Origin: Hysterangium stoloniferum
Lineage: Eukaryota; Basidiomycota; Agaricomycetes; Hysterangiales; Hysterangiaceae
Assembly (NCBI GenBank): GCA_015178975.1
Contig: WHVD01000083.1
Location: 186,001-250,000, forward strand
DNA: 64,000 nucleotides
Direction of reading: 5' to 3'
The notes under the pieces were generated by a model. The model was given only the letters and a program-made list of their open reading frames with translations. It was not told where the DNA came from and made no database searches. Shown here in pieces: positions 1 through 12,993 of this stretch (the first letter of the stretch is position 1; the number at the start of each line of letters is the position of its first letter). The position numbers were made by a program, and so were the translations under genes.

Positions 1-1351
1 TCGCCTCTTCATGGAAACCACCGAACATGCCAGTGGTATGCACTTTGGATCATCGCTATACTTGATTCGAATACTACCGTTGTTACGGACGGATGCACGG
101 CTTTTCACTCTAAATGGTAGACTTGATTCATGTGTGGGGCTTTTACTTTTATAACAATTAGTCTACATAGGATCTGATTCCGTTCAGCGACCCGGAGGTT
201 CCGTTAGCCCGGAAGCCGCACCACAATCTTATCCGATATTTTGTTCAAAACTTCGTTTTCTAGACAGCAAGTGATTTACAGACGAAATTTTCAAGCGCTT
301 AGAACACATGATCTTAGCTTTCCTTGCTCCACCCTCATCCTGCGCAGTTTTCTTTGCTTCACCCTCATTTTACACAGTTTTCAGAAGGAATTATGAAAAC
401 TTCGGGATGTAAGAAATCACTGGCAGGGCTCTCCGTAGGAAGCAAGAATTTTCATAATTGCAAGTTTGCTAATGGGATTTTACAACGCGTCCAGCTCTGT
501 ACATCGCCGGACTTTACGTTAGCTGACTTTTGCGCTGTATCGGTTGGGTGACAGGAGAGCATTAGTTCTACCGGGAACAGCAAGTGAGGTTTTCCGCTCA
601 GGCAGATGGCCATACTCAACGAATCCCTGGACCGTCCGCTTACCAATTTTATTTTGTTCCATGCTATCTGCTGACTCATGAATAGTGAATTATCGCCGGT
701 GTAGATCTTTTATTAGCTTGTGATAAATAAATGGTGTGGTTAAAATTTTGAATTTCAAATTGTATTAGCCGCACATAAAAAAGGTCACTTTCGGTTTCGC
801 TCTGATGGTGAGTGGATGAACATTTCGGGAGGAATGGATGGGTATTGTGACGACTGATATTTGTCCAGATGTACGAACTAGTTTCATAGTTGTAGAGTAT
901 TGGTAATCGATGTTTGTGAAAAATGAAAAAATGTGCTGTTCTAGCTAGATTACGTTGTGTCCCATCTTAGTCCTGCCAATCTAAATAGTAGGGGGCACTA
1001 ATACACACATGTTGAGCTCTCTTATTTCGGACATTATTCCCGCTTTCCAAAACCAACCATTATGTAACATCTTTGTAGAATTTTTTTTTTTCAGTGACCC
1101 ACACTGCCCTCCTTCGTCCCCTTGCTTCCACACATGTGTTTCCGCCATCTCAACCACATATCCGTCTATATATACATCCCACCTTTGCCTTAAATCGCCA
1201 AGTTTCCCCCTCTCACTTTCTGCAATCCCTCATCCCTCAAGACTTTCTCTTTTATCTCCCACTCACAGATCTTGCTCCCACTCGACCACTCCCCAAGTTG
1301 TTTCGTACCCACCCACGTCCCAAGATCACTACCAACTCTGCCTCAATAGTC
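1..1351. other. No recognised gene (left edge)
   Basis: Short open frames on both strands have no recognisable protein content. The last 300 bases become pyrimidine-rich and contain several CCACCC/CTCCC blocks just ahead of the start codon at 1352, which fits a fungal promoter and 5' UTR for the next gene. No repeat or RNA gene was seen here. Confidence 0.5.
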
Positions 1352-1916
1352 ATGTTTAAAATCGCCTCGTTGATTTTCGGAAGCATTCTGATGGCAGCGA
1401 CCATGGCAAATCCCCTGCCGAACACGACTCCTGCGACATTGTCCGCAAGGGCATCTGGCGATCACTACGGAAAGTAAGTCTTGGATGGGTTAACGGTGAT
1501 ATATCCAACTGAATCATGGCTCAGGGCCACCTTCTTCCTCCAGAACGGTGTTGCAGGGGCTTGTGGCAAGGTCCACCGGGACAATGACCACGTCGTTGCC
1601 TTGGGTATATGTCTCGCCATTAGATTTTTGAGAACCTTTAATGAGATTTTCTTCATAGAAACCGCTGCATATGCAGGCGGAAATAATTGTGGTAGGACCA
1701 TATCTATCACCGATACCTATACTGGAAAGAGTGTCACTGGTGTTATCGCGGACGAATGCCCTACTTGTGGTAATAGGAATAACATCGACTTGTCCTCAGG
1801 ACTCTTCACGCAGTTCACTGCGGAAAGCGTCGGCGAATTTTCTGGTCAGTGTCAGTCGCGGTAGGTGCAGTATGTAAACTGATATAATTGTTCCAGTGGT
1901 CTGGAAGTTTGTTTGA
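1352..1916 (+). CDS. Secreted double-psi beta-barrel (RlpA/expansin/barwin-like) protein, 4 exons
   Basis: Inferred exons are 1352-1473, 1525-1604, 1659-1844 and 1897-1916, giving about 135 aa. All introns are GT-AG and about 50 nt. The N-terminus (MFKIASLIFGSILMAATMA) looks like a signal peptide, so the product should be secreted. After splicing, the mature part shows the DPBB landmarks in order: KATFF...GACGK, VALETAAYAGGNNCGRTIS, GVIADECPTCG, then IDLSSGLF and a terminal VVWKF. This order matches the small stand-alone DPBB proteins that are abundant in Agaricomycetes. Four Cys in the barrel (GACG, NNCG, DECPTCG) probably form disulfides. Related proteins bind cell-wall polysaccharide without proven hydrolysis, or act as plant-associated effectors or in development; the exact role cannot be told from sequence. 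The gene looks intact. Confidence 0.88.
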
Positions 1917-2512
1917 ACAAATCGATAGATGGAGTCCACTATGTAAACGAGCCTTGTAATGTTTTGAGTGTTGTTTGTATTAGTACGAAATAGACATTTT
2001 ACAGAAACCTCACAGAGTGACAACTTGAAACAAGACTAACAAAGACACATCATTTATGGTATAAACAGACGCTCGAGTTCAGGTCAGCTAGCCTGTAAAA
2101 TGATAGACCAGTGAAGCCTCAGAAGTAAACCTCATACCATATTCTGTTAAGCCCAGTATCAGCTTAAAAGAATAAAGAAGTTGCCATGACTTTTCCTAAA
2201 GGTGATACCGTGACAGTGACAGCCTTGAGTTAGATATGTCTAAATCAAGTCTAAACTCTATGCTGACGGCAGATTGATGCCAGATACAACATGTAGTGCC
2301 CCTTGGCTGGGCTACGAACAGATATTCTAGCCGTCTCATTGAAATTCAGCCTGCTTTCTGAGGTTTCTCTGCTATAGCATATTGACAACGAAAAGCCACC
2401 GTCCACTTCTATGCACAAAATATTCATACATAACCTGTCATTTGAGAATGTATCAGTTTTGCCTTGGGGCACCAGTCTTCACGTTACACCATGGTAATTT
2501 ATGCAAGGGACC
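1917..2512. other. Intergenic between two convergent genes
   Basis: This stretch separates the + strand DPBB gene from the - strand monooxygenase, so it should hold both 3' UTRs. It is AT-rich with no coding signature and no repeat recognised. Confidence 0.5.
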
Positions 2513-4118
2513 CTAAGATTTAATCCTTGGCCCCAGTGTCCGCTCATACTTCTTAACAAGAGCCTCCTCGGACTGTCGCCAATAATCGCTGAGGTAATCA
2601 TTTCGATTCTGTGCCGTCGTGCTATCGGATGGAAGGACTCTCTGTTGGCCTGCTTCTCTAGCTCCGCGGACAAGAGCCGTAGTACGGGGTATACGCAATT
2701 CATCGAGGGCATCAAATACTGTACTCAACTCGGCAGTAGTGGGAGAAGTTTTGGAAGAAGCTGACGTGATGTGTGTTTCGAGGAGTGATGTTAGGGTGGA
2801 AACGTCTTCTAAAGCCTGGCTGGCGCCTTGACCTAGATGCTTTTAAGTGGGGATTATTTATATCGTCACTGCACTTATAGTAAATGGCGACTAACGGGTC
2901 CGGTGGGATGAGCTGCATCACCAATCAGAACGACTCTCCCTTTGTGCCATGTGGGAAGTTCCTTTCTATCATAAAGGCCAAACTAATAATACGCAGTACT
3001 TCAGAGGCAAATCGTCAGAGAAGAAATATAATCACCGACTTTAATTAATTCAGGTGCACTGTCAAATAACTCTTTTGTAGAGATCCCGTCTTCCCATTCA
3101 CAATTGAGGTGATCAATCAAATTTTGACGAAACTTCCCCGTCGAATCAGCTTTCCAACTCTCACGGGATTCTGCTTCGGCAAGTGTCACAGCCCATGATA
3201 TCAAAGTCATGTTATCATGCGTGCCAGAGTTCTGGTCGTGTAGATGTCTTGATCCTATAGCATAGGAAACAAGGTGAACGTTGTCCCCATAGAGATTTTG
3301 CAGATGGCGGACCCGGCTGGGTATAAGACTCAGGCCGGCCGTCTAGGTAGTTTAAAGACTTAGAGCAATGGGAAATAAGATAAAAGTTACCTGAGTAAGT
3401 CCAGTATATTCAGCGACATCGGGTCCGAACAGAATCTTTCTTGTCTGAGAATGCAGGCCATCGCAGCCCACTAGAAATGTGCCTTTCACCGACTGTCCGT
3501 TATCAAAAATTGCTGTGACGTGATCTTCTGCCTGTATAATTCCCGTCAAGGCATGGCTGAAGCGTATTTCAATTCCCCGCTCTTGAACGGATTCGATAAT
3601 GAATCTGCACAACAACGTCACTCAGTTTTCACGGCATCGATGGGACAGGGCCATACTGTAAGAAGACACTTCGTTTCATGCCAGCAAAGGGAAATCCGAA
3701 TGTTTTTTGGACGTAATCGATGTCGGATTTTACAATAATGTTCTTTTCCGTTCGGAAGGATACGGTTTGAACAGGAACGGCAATATTTCGTGTAAAAAGG
3801 GGCTCTGCGAGCCCTATCGAGTCCAACACGCGAAGTCTGCAGATTGTTAAAATCTAATATTAATATCATTCGAATGAGCGTCTCACCCGTTAGCAGCAAA
3901 GTTAATAGAAGCGCCGCCAGGACCTATGAGTCCACAAATGAAAATAACAGTCATCGTCTGAGAAATAAATACATTACATCATACTACTCACTTGGACCGT
4001 CGTACTTTTCAAACAAAATCACCTTGTATCCTTTCTGGTGAAGCGACAGTGCTAGTGCAGGTCCAGCAGCCCCTGCTCCAATAATGAGAATAGGAAGAGT
4101 TTCGAGGTTGGCAGACAT
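2513..4118 (-). CDS. FAD-dependent monooxygenase (aromatic hydroxylase type), 7 exons
   Basis: Exons read on the minus strand are 4118-3992, 3923-3887, 3836-3657, 3604-3391, 3342-3040, 2982-2896 and 2839-2513. They join in frame to 424 aa. The three class A flavoprotein monooxygenase motifs are present: an N-terminal dinucleotide-binding GAGAAGPALA with the acidic end of strand 2 (VILFEKYDGPS), the DG motif FLVGCDGLHSQTRK near residue 165, and the GD motif VVLIGDAAHP near 310, followed by GQGASQALEDV. Such enzymes use FAD and NAD(P)H to hydroxylate or epoxidise aromatic or terpenoid substrates; the substrate here is unknown. No membrane segment was obvious. The start is the only ATG directly before the Rossmann strand. 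A GGPP synthase relic lies across the repeat island at 37.9 kb, which may or may not be related. Confidence 0.88.
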
Positions 4119-5472
4119 TGATGGAATTGAGGCTAACTAGAAGAGATCTGAGTTATTGAGAACGAGTGCCACTTGCTTTAAGTGGAGATCCGGCAGGATT
4201 CCCAACCGTTTTTTACCAGAGTAGGCGTCTGGGACGGGGCCGTGAGTGGACAGGATTCCCGACTCATATGAGTACGCCAACCTGGTGGCTGGTGGTATAT
4301 ACAGCGGTAATCGTCCGAGTCAATGCTGACTAATGCCTTTCAGCGTTCTCCGGCACTCTTGATTACAGTTCTATATTGTCAATGACCGAATATGACTCCC
4401 CGGTCAGTCAAAAGCCGGTCAAAAGTTGGATGTCGGGACCTTTTTGATGGGAGGAGTCAAGTGCAGGCGCTTAAATATTCGTTTGATGAATACATAGCCA
4501 GAATATTATAATAAATGATTGTTCTGCTTCCTCTTATTTAATGGCTCCTCAACAAGTAGTGTGGCTAAGTTTTTTGAAGATTTGTGAGTCCAAACATGTG
4601 GAAATTTTTACCGTAATTTACATTCACCGAGATAACCCCTCTCCAAAATCCTTAGTAGAGCCTCATTTAATATAAACTCCGACAATCATCCATTGAATCC
4701 ATATAAGAGTTAAAATTGGTAAGGGATCTTTTGAGGATGCAAAAGTTTGTTGAATTCTAAACCCTGCAATCACATGTTAGATCCTTAACCGATTTGAACT
4801 CGGTTATGGATCTTTAAGGATGCAAAAGTTGGATTCTAAACCCGCCAATCACATGTTGGATCCTAAAAAAATTTGGAGCTAAGGCTTTTCCCGGTGATCA
4901 ACTCAGTTAAGGATTCGGTGAGTGATTGGCGGAGTGGATATAAAATAAGCCTCTACTGACAATCCTAAAATTTTTTTTTCGAGCCTTGGGCTTTTCTCGG
5001 TGATTGTAGTGTTGGATGACACCGTGGAAATCCCATTGCCATATTCAGACGAACAATAATATGCAGGTCGAAATAACAAAGGGAACATGCGGACACATAA
5101 GGAATCAAAATATGGCCGCATACCTTATTGTCTTTTTTTGTTTCATATTCCCTGTGTTCTATATCTCCTTTGTCTGTACCACCTATTGTTGTGTTTCACT
5201 CATATTATTCTTTTCAGTATACTTACATGTATTATAGTTTATTGTCAGGGTCTTGCTTTCTACATGTAGTTCCTGATCCGTGAGACGACAGAGTTTTACG
5301 GGAGGGATGAGTTATAGTATCCTTAGCCACACAAATCATACAAGTCCAATAAGAGAATGAACGAACAACTAAGTTGACTAATACTGCATGGATTAATGAA
5401 CGTACTGTTTGACAATTGGACCTGTGTTGGTATTGCTCTTGCCCAAGAAACGAGGAATTTGTGTGAAAGCAG
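4119..5472. other. AT-rich intergenic DNA with short duplicated segments
   Basis: No gene is supported. Two imperfect copies of a segment of about 50 bases occur near 4735-4790 and 4817-4865, sharing GATGCAAAAGTT, TTCTAAACCC and CAATCACATGTT. Another pair, GAGCT/GAGCC followed by GGCTTTTC and CGGTGAT, occurs near 4877 and 4981. These look like old degenerate tandem repeats or a decayed element. Confidence 0.5.
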
Positions 5473-6021
5473 CTAGTACAGATTTACTTCACGTGTATTC
5501 GAAGAAAGACAGTAACCTTCCAAACCGTCCAAGTAGTGACGCAATCTCAGCCAGATATTTCGGATAAGTTTGTCAAGGTTCATTGGGTGCTTCTGGCCGG
5601 GTTGCGGGTTGCTGCTACCCCTCCTTCTCAAAACATCAATTAAACACCAGTCGCGTTCTTGACCATGAGAAGTTTTGATTGAGACTTTTGTGTCTAGTAA
5701 TTGCCTCATCAGTCGTGGTACGGGAGCAGAAGGTCACGGTCGTAGATGGGGCGACTAAAATTATCAAAAGGCAGAGGCGATTCCAGATAGTTTGAGAGAT
5801 TAAAATATGGGAGACAGAGATGGTGGTTGGGCCACCCCCTCAAATGGATCCTGTAGGATGTATGCGGGTATCGATATATAGCTGCCATTCGAAAATGGGT
5901 CATTGATGTCACGATCTGAAGGCGATGATGATTTGGATTTTCCCAATATTGCTAACATTGTACCACAATATGCATAGCTTTTACGCATCGTGATCATTTT
6001 GGCAGCCTTCACTTTCTGCAT
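5473..6021 (-). other. Unassigned open frames, possible gene remnant
   Basis: Two neighbouring minus-strand frames (6021-5800 and 5709-5473) contain peptides of ordinary composition, such as DINDPFSNGSYISIP and LDKLIRNIWLRLRHYLDG. No family is recognised, and no convincing splice chain was found. The stretch sits between the monooxygenase promoter side and the repeat island, so it could be the edge of a host gene broken by the repeats. It is listed for completeness only. Confidence 0.2.
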
Positions 6022-6110
6022 TGGCGTTGAAATAATTTAAAGTAAAACCGTTTTGTATTGATGGCTTCATCCGGACCAAAAGCTATTAGTAGCAAATAAG
6101 GGGGTGCGGT

Positions 6111-7153
6111 CTTTGTCTTTGTCCATGTTTGGGTGAGTGGACCCCCGGTGGACGCGAATCCAGGGGCCACAGGCTCCATTGCGCAAAACATGCTGATGGG
6201 GACATGAGCGAGCCCCAACAGCATGCCAAACTAACAGTAAATACATGAAAAATCAATCTAAACTATGAGTTTTAGGGCAATAAAGGAGCAGGAAAGGGTG
6301 GGATGGTGGGAAAAAGAAAATTACTCAAGGAAAGCCTGAGCAATCCTTGAGGGCCGGCCACTCAGACGATGGTGGCAAGAGACAAAAGGCGGCGGGAGCT
6401 GACTCCACGATGGCGGAGCTTAAAAGGGGAAACATTCCCATTACAAAGAACACATACTAACGGAATTAGTCTGCTCCATCTTTGTCTTTGTCCATGTTTG
6501 GGTGAGTGGACCCCCAGTGGACGCGAATCCAGGGGCCACAGGCTCCATTGTGCAAAACATGCTGATGGGGACATGAGCGAGCCCAATGAAAGAATGGAGT
6601 GGAGGCACAGAGGGCCGGGAGTGAACATATCACGAATGTCACCAAAAGAATGCAGTTGAAGGATCCTGCCAGGATGAGGAGAGGGAAGACAGAGAAGCTG
6701 TGTCTTCAAAGAGCCACTGAATTGTCATAGGAACATGGGTTGCAAAGGGCCGACACGGTTGGCATAGTGTAGGGTAGCCATTATGGTTCAATCATAGGAA
6801 CATGGCAGTGATGGGGTGATGAAGTCGTAGTATAAGCCATTATGGTTTAAAGATCCGGAGTGGTTTTCAGAAAGGCAGGATGGACTTCAAAAGGGGTGAA
6901 GGATATCTGAGCCACCCATTTTCTGAACCCCCTGCTGGGAAGGACGAACAGACCCCCCTATGGGCAGTGCCAAAACTAGAGTGGTATCCAGGTGGAGATT
7001 CCAAGGAAAAAGAAAATTACTCAAGGAAAGCCTGAGCAATCCTTGAGGGCCGGCCACTCAGATGATGGTGGCAAGAGACAAAAGGCAGCAGGAGCTGACT
7101 CCATGATGGCACCCATTACAAAGAACACGTACTAACGGAATTAGTCCGCTCCA
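6111..7153. repeat. Cluster of two interleaved direct repeats
   Basis: Repeat R1 (about 112 bases, starting CTTTGTCTTTGTCCATG) occurs at 6111-6223 and 6480-6590. Repeat R2 (about 150-170 bases, starting GGAAAAAGAAAATTACTC) occurs at 6309-6479 and 7005-7153. The first R2 copy has about 23 extra bases after its GACTCCACGATGG. Copies are over 90% identical by eye. Between 6715 and 6870, shorter pairs (TCATAGGAACATGG, AGCCATTATGGTT) are also duplicated. No transposase or RT is encoded, so this is probably a non-autonomous or rearranged element. Confidence 0.65.
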
Positions 7154-8069
7154 ACTTGCCATTCCCAAAATAGTTAATGTTGTAGGTTCTTCGTTCATAT
7201 TCTGCCATTCAAGCTCAGCGATTTGGGAAATTAGCTTGAAAAAGATATTATTTCGATAGACAACAGGTCATCCCTGTAACCTAGTCTGTTGGAGATGCAC
7301 ACAAAATTTACTGTTCCTTCTCCAGATAGGTCAACACGCTGCGTCTGGTGAGCCAGTATTCATTAAAACTGGAACTTCAGACGTTTTGTTGCAAGTCACA
7401 CACATTACACAAATTCTTCGCAATGTCAAACTGCAGTGGGTACAGCCATATAAATTAACAGATATGCACACTCAAACACACATTGATATAGGTGGCATTG
7501 TTGGCCTTGAGCCCCATCAGGGATTTGGGAATGTCTACACCCATTATGTAGATTCCCTAGCCTATACCTTTGAGTGGGACCACCACCATCTTATTCCTGC
7601 ACTATATACTGAATGGCAAGTGTGATATACTGTATGGTGATGGTGGTAAGTAAAATGAGTGATCTAAAAAGGTACTATGGGTGTCTGTGATAATGTAATC
7701 GGTATGTTGTAAGCCACCAGACTTACAGAATCCTAACAATGTCCAGGAACTATGTAAAGTTCCTGAGGTGGGAATTTATGTTGGAGGATTGAAATATCAA
7801 GAGAATGGATCATAACACAAACAGAATAGACATATACTTTCCAAAAATCACAAATCTTCAACAAAATGCACTGACTCTATCAACCAGTATATAATAAGCA
7901 AACAAGAGACATGCCACTACTCCCAGGGGTATCCACCTGAAGAATTAGAGCAACTAATAGGTCCACTCCAAACTTCAGTGTTGGGTCTAATACTGAAACC
8001 AAATTCAGACACCTTTTGCATCTGGAAATTGGGATTTCTGTGGATACCCTAGCTAGCTTGTATAGTAGG
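7154..8069. other. Repeat-island DNA without recognised gene
   Basis: A short + frame at 7386-7625 (containing GLEPHQGFGNVYTHYVDS) is the only notable open stretch. It has no recognisable family and is closed on both sides by stops. The rest is AT-rich and probably derives from decayed elements. Confidence 0.35.
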
Positions 8070-8654
8070 TGTTAGGATCCCACTCATTCAACCCCTGTGA
8101 CCTTGTTTTACCTTCCCAACCCTCCAGTGTCCCACTATCAGTATCCCCAACCACAGTGTCACCATCCATGGCACCCTCACACCTGTTTCACCATGTTCTT
8201 CCTATTTTATCATCCCACCCCATCTCTGTCCTGACACTCTCCTGTCACCATTCTATGTGTAAATGTTATTTGCCACCTCATTGTAATCCTGGCCGTCTTA
8301 CCACACATGCAGAGCTGCATCATTGACCACTGGCCACCCCTGGCCGACTTACCAATTGCCCATGTCACTGAGTCCCAACCCGCTATTGGGCTTGATCAAC
8401 AGCCATTCCCCTAGTGATACATACACCTGGTGGAACCGGATCAGGATCTCGAATCCCTTCTCATCTCCTTGACCACCACATTATAGAACCCCGGTTTCTC
8501 CTTTCTTAATTCCATCGTCACGAACATTCAATGGTTCCAACTCCTATAAATTAGATACACCATACATCTGTTAAGCTAGTGAAAAACCACTTACAATACG
8601 ATACTTTTGTCCTGTCTGTTACCGATTGAGTGAGGCTGATACCTCAGCCTTACA
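8070..8654 (+). repeat. 5' LTR of gypsy A
   Basis: Begins TGTTAGGATCC and ends CAGCCTTACA, so it has the TG...CA form. Bases from 8344 on are repeated at 14194-14524. A related LTR start (TGTTAGGATCCCTGTC) occurs again at 14821. Confidence 0.7.
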
Positions 8655-8688
8655 CTTTTTTTTTGACAATGACAAAATTCTGGCCACC

Positions 8689-9753
8689 ATGCCTCGGTTA
8701 CCATCAATGCCAACACCACTGCTCACTCGCTCTGAAACGAGATGGAGATGCCAGCTTGGACTACCTCCCCTCCTCATAAACCCCTTCACAAATGATACAC
8801 TCAGCCCATCTGCACCCCCAATGCGTCTACCAATGGAGCCTGACCCTTCAGGAACCGACACTGACACAGACACTGAATATCCTGTAGGACAAATATACCT
8901 CCCACACTACAGGTCACTGCCAACACACCAAAGCAAGAAGCAAAAGATGCCACAGATGGAAAGAACTGAGTCCGCAGCAGAAGTAAAGGTCAGCAAGCTA
9001 AAAGAATGCCTGATGCTTACGGCCGGATGATATACACCTCTTGTACACCAAAATTGGTCAACTGTTTGCTGCCGATACATGAAGTTTGGAGAGAAGAAAC
9101 CCGAAGAGATCGTCAGCTATGTAGCAGATGCAATGATGGAGCCACGACTTATGGCCTGGTACCAGGGTGATCAAACACGAATTGATGCCCTCACCCTGGA
9201 GAAATACCTTGAAGAACTCGCATCCATCACCCTTGAAAAAAACTGGGCACACCTTATTTGGGAAAGGATCCTCACCACCCATCAAGGTGGACAAAAATTC
9301 ATAGACTGGAAAATTGAGATGGAAAATCTTAACGCAATCCTCACCACTTTGGCCAAATCGTTCACACTCTCAGCAGCTGCCTTGAAAATACAACTTGAGG
9401 CCAATTTAGACAAAGCACTGAAATGTAACCTCCTTGTTGAGCCTATTTCCTCGACAGAACTTGTGACCTGGGCTAGCGAAGTAAAGGAGGGTGACAAATG
9501 TGTTCGTGAGCAACAGGAAATTGTCCAAGAACAGATCCTCACCAACAATGCTGCCCGCACTCTCCATCGCAATGAAAGGAAAGACCTAGCCTCATGACTT
9601 TCAGACCCTCCCTCTAGTTCTAATTCCACCAACAAGGCCCCTAGTGTGAAACTCCTCAGGCTGACCGACGAAGAGAGGAAGCTTCTTGTAGACTACGAGG
9701 GATGCACACGGTGCCGTGTCTTCTATGCAGGACATTGATCAGACACTTGCCCA
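8689..9753 (+). pseudogene. gag: gag of gypsy A (broken by TGA codons)
   Basis: From the ATG at 8689 a capsid-like polypeptide runs through a central region resembling retrotransposon Gag (AMMEPRLMAWYQGDQTRIDA, then NWAHLIWERI). It ends in a zinc knuckle CTRC-RVFYAG-H-x-SDTC (9694-9750) that binds element RNA in this family. Stops at 9028, 9595 and 9736 are all TGA in frame. The last lies inside the knuckle directly after its His, where relatives usually have Lys or Arg. The frame continues directly into the protease, so gag and pol were probably one polyprotein. Confidence 0.8.
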
Positions 9754-12700
9754 ATGAAAGCCAATAATTCATGGCCTGAGGCTACAACTTACAAAACACT
9801 CACAGTATCAATGGCTCGAGCCACCACATCTCATACTCTTGCTGGTCTTGCCATAGCCAGGATTGAAGAATACTCAGATGAGGAGACTGACACGTGCGTT
9901 GCCTTCACATCACATTCCCCCTTCACAGTTCCACATCTCTATGCTCCAGTGGAGCTTACGGGACCACTCATTTCTGAGTTTCCCCTTCAAATAAAAGCTC
10001 TCCTTGACATTGGTTGCCCCTCTACAGTGATTAGTGATGACCTAGTGTCACAATTAGGCCTCTGCCATTTTCCACTACCCATAGAAGAAGACAACTTATT
10101 GTCGCTGTCCGAAATACCCTTGAAGTGTGGAGAATTTGTTAAGATACAGGTTACCTCGGGAAGGGGGATGTGGCAGTCAGCAGTTTTTAGGGCAAAAATA
10201 AATGTTGGTTTACCCGTACCTCTTATTCTCGGAATGCCATTCCTTTCCTCCCACCATGTTGTGATCAACACTGTGGAGCGAACTGCATGTGATAAGAGGG
10301 TGGGTTATGATCTCACCAACCCAAGGATCCCCACACCAAGCACGGCACCAAGGCCCACAGAGAAACCAATAAAGATAACCCACCGATCTAGCCCCAGCAA
10401 GCCAGCATCTGAGCCACCACTAGCTGGATATCTGGTACCAGCTCCCATCATGGCAGCTGTGCGAGAACATATTGAGACCCTTGCTTGCCAGGACACATTG
10501 GCAAGAAAAGAGGTGGAATTCAAACAGACCTTCACAGACTGTTTCCCAGTAAGATTACCTGATACTGCAGACATCCCCACACATATCTACCACCGCATAC
10601 GCCTAAAGGACACCTCCAAGGTTACAACTAGGCAAGGATATTCAGCCCCGAAGAAATTCCATGATGCCTGGAAACTCTTACTTGAGGAACATCTAGCAGC
10701 AGGACACATTTGACCATCCTCCTCAGAATATGCCTCCCCAGCCTTTTGTGTTTCCAAATACCGCAATGGGGTCCCAACTTGGACATTCCACCACATTGGG
10801 TAAATGACTACCGAGAACTGAACCAGAACACCATTCGTGACAAGTACCCCCTCCCTCGGGTGGACAATATTCTTTCAGACTGTGGTCGAGGGATAATCTT
10901 TGGGAAGCTGGACATGACCAACTCCTTCTTCCAGACCAGGGTACACCCAGATGACATACATCTCACAGCAGTGCACACCCCTTGGGGGCTCTACGAGTGG
11001 ACAGTAATGCCCATGGGAGGCTGGAGGCTGCAATCAACACATCAGAGACGTATGACTGACACCTTACGTCACCTCTTGGGCAAGATCTGCCATGTGTATC
11101 TAGATGACATTATCATATGGTCACAGACCCTAGAAGAACACGAACAAAATGTTGCAATGGTATTACAGGCACTCCGGGCAGCCAAGCTGTACTGTAACCC
11201 AGATAAGTCTACCCTCTTTGCAACTGAAATATCTTTCCTTGGCCACCACCTTTCAGGTGCAGGGATCCACCCAGATGCTCGCAAGACAGAGCATATCATC
11301 AACTGGCCCCAGCCCACTACTGCCACTAATGTCAGGGGATTTTTGGGACTTACACAATATATTTCAGCATTCCTCCTAGCATTAGCGGAACACTAGCATA
11401 CTTACCCCACTCACCACCAAGGAGTGTGGTCACCAATTCCCTGTATGGACATCAGCACACCAAAGTGCCTTCGAGGCCATTAAACAGTTAGTTACGGGAG
11501 TAGACTGCCTCATGGTCATCAACTATGAGGACCCAAACAAGAGGATCTTCCTAACCACAGATACCAGCAACAGGTGCACTGGGGCTGTCCTCAGTTTTGG
11601 CAACAATTGGGTGATGGCACGACCCATTGCGTATGACTCCTACCAGCTCAACCATGCTGAGAAGAACTACCCAGTACATGAAAAGGAATTATTAGCCATA
11701 ATCAAGGCACTCAAGAAGTGGCGCACCAGCTTATTAGGCTGCCATTTCGAGATCTACACTGACTACCGCACACTAGAATACTTCCAGTCCCAAAAGGAGA
11801 TGTCCTGCCGACAGATGTGATGGTCTATGTACCTCGCTGACATTGACTTTGACATAATTTATATCTGAGGTGAGGACAACTCGGTTGCAGATGCATTATC
11901 ACGCATGCCCAAAAATGACCCAGATGCCATGCAAGCTGCCTGTGCATTAGCCTATACACGTTCACCAACAAGGAAACTTGCAGGGGGTACCCTAAGCATC
12001 AAGACTGACCCCTCACTCCTGGAAAAGATCCAACAGGGGTATCCCAGCGATGAATTCTGCAAACAGCTGGACCATGATATAGCTGCAGGAAGCATTGAAG
12101 GGGCACACAGGGATGCAGGTCTCTTATATGTCAGGGGCAGACTAGTTATTCCCCGAGACATCACCATCAGGGAAACACTTTACCACCTTGCCCATGACAC
12201 TCTAGGCCACTTTGGGTTTGACAAAAGCTACAAGTCCCTTCGTCACTCCTACTACTGGCCAAACATGCGATGAGATTTGGAATCCACATATATACCTTCA
12301 TGTACAGAATGCCAGCGGAACAAGGACTGCACCAGACAGCCGAGTGGCCCCCTACACCTTCTTCCAGTGCCAGACAACCGTTTCAATACAGTCGCCATCA
12401 ATTTTGTGGGTCCACTCCCTGAGGAGAATGGGAAGGATACAGTCATGATGATGATGGACACCTTGGGAGCCGACATCCGACTTGCTGCCATCTACTCCTC
12501 CTACACTGCTGCACAAGTCGCCGTGGTCCTCTTTAATGAATGGTACTGCGAAAATGGCTTGATGCTCCATATTGTCTCCGATCACGACCCCCTCTTCACA
12601 TCCGAACTCTGGAATGCCTTACACAAACTATCTGGGGTAAAATTAAAGATGTCCACTGCCTACCATCCCCAAAGTGACGGGTCCAGCGAACGGACCAACA

Positions 12701-12993
12701 AGACATTGAATCAAGTAATTCACTATCATGTTGATATAAATCAAAAGGGATGGACAGCACAGCTACCCTGTGTACGGTTCGCCCTCATGAACACAGTCAA
12801 TACCTCCACAGGCTTCTCTCCCTTCCAACTAAAGACTGGCTGCTCCCCCCACATTATCCCCCCCCTCACATCCTTAAGTGACAATGCCACCCCTGCTGAG
12901 ATATCTGCATATGAAGTCATGCACCGTTTAGAGCTCGATGTCCAGGAGGCACAAGACAGCCTCACAGCTGCCAAGGTCTGACAGGCCTACCAC
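9754..12993 (+). pseudogene. pol: pol of gypsy A: protease, RT, RNase H, integrase (broken)
   Basis: The protease core reads ALLDIGCPSTVISDDLV (Ile where D-S/T-G is usual, so likely altered), near 9997. RT follows, with VNDYRELNQNTI, FGKLDMTNSFFQ, VMPMG and the catalytic YLDD at about 11097. RNase H has TTDTSNRCTGAVLS and VHEKELLAIIKALKKW. Integrase has the H2C2 zinc site (H..H, then CTECQ), the first catalytic Asp in INFVGPLP, the DHD segment VSDHDPLF and the Glu in HPQSDGSSERTNK. One base is missing near 10775 and the frame shifts again near 11391. Five TGA stops interrupt it. The C-terminus is cut at the 12994 junction. Confidence 0.85.

Noticed and set aside
5473..6021. A full host gene on the minus strand
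   Set aside because: Frames cannot be joined by plausible introns and no family is recognised; kept only as a low-confidence remnant.
9028..12981. TGA as a recoded sense codon in the retroelements
   Set aside because: Host genes here (NTE1, CHS, FAD monooxygenase) use TGA only as stop or avoid it, and the TGA in the elements often sit at family-conserved Arg positions, so mutation from CGA explains them.
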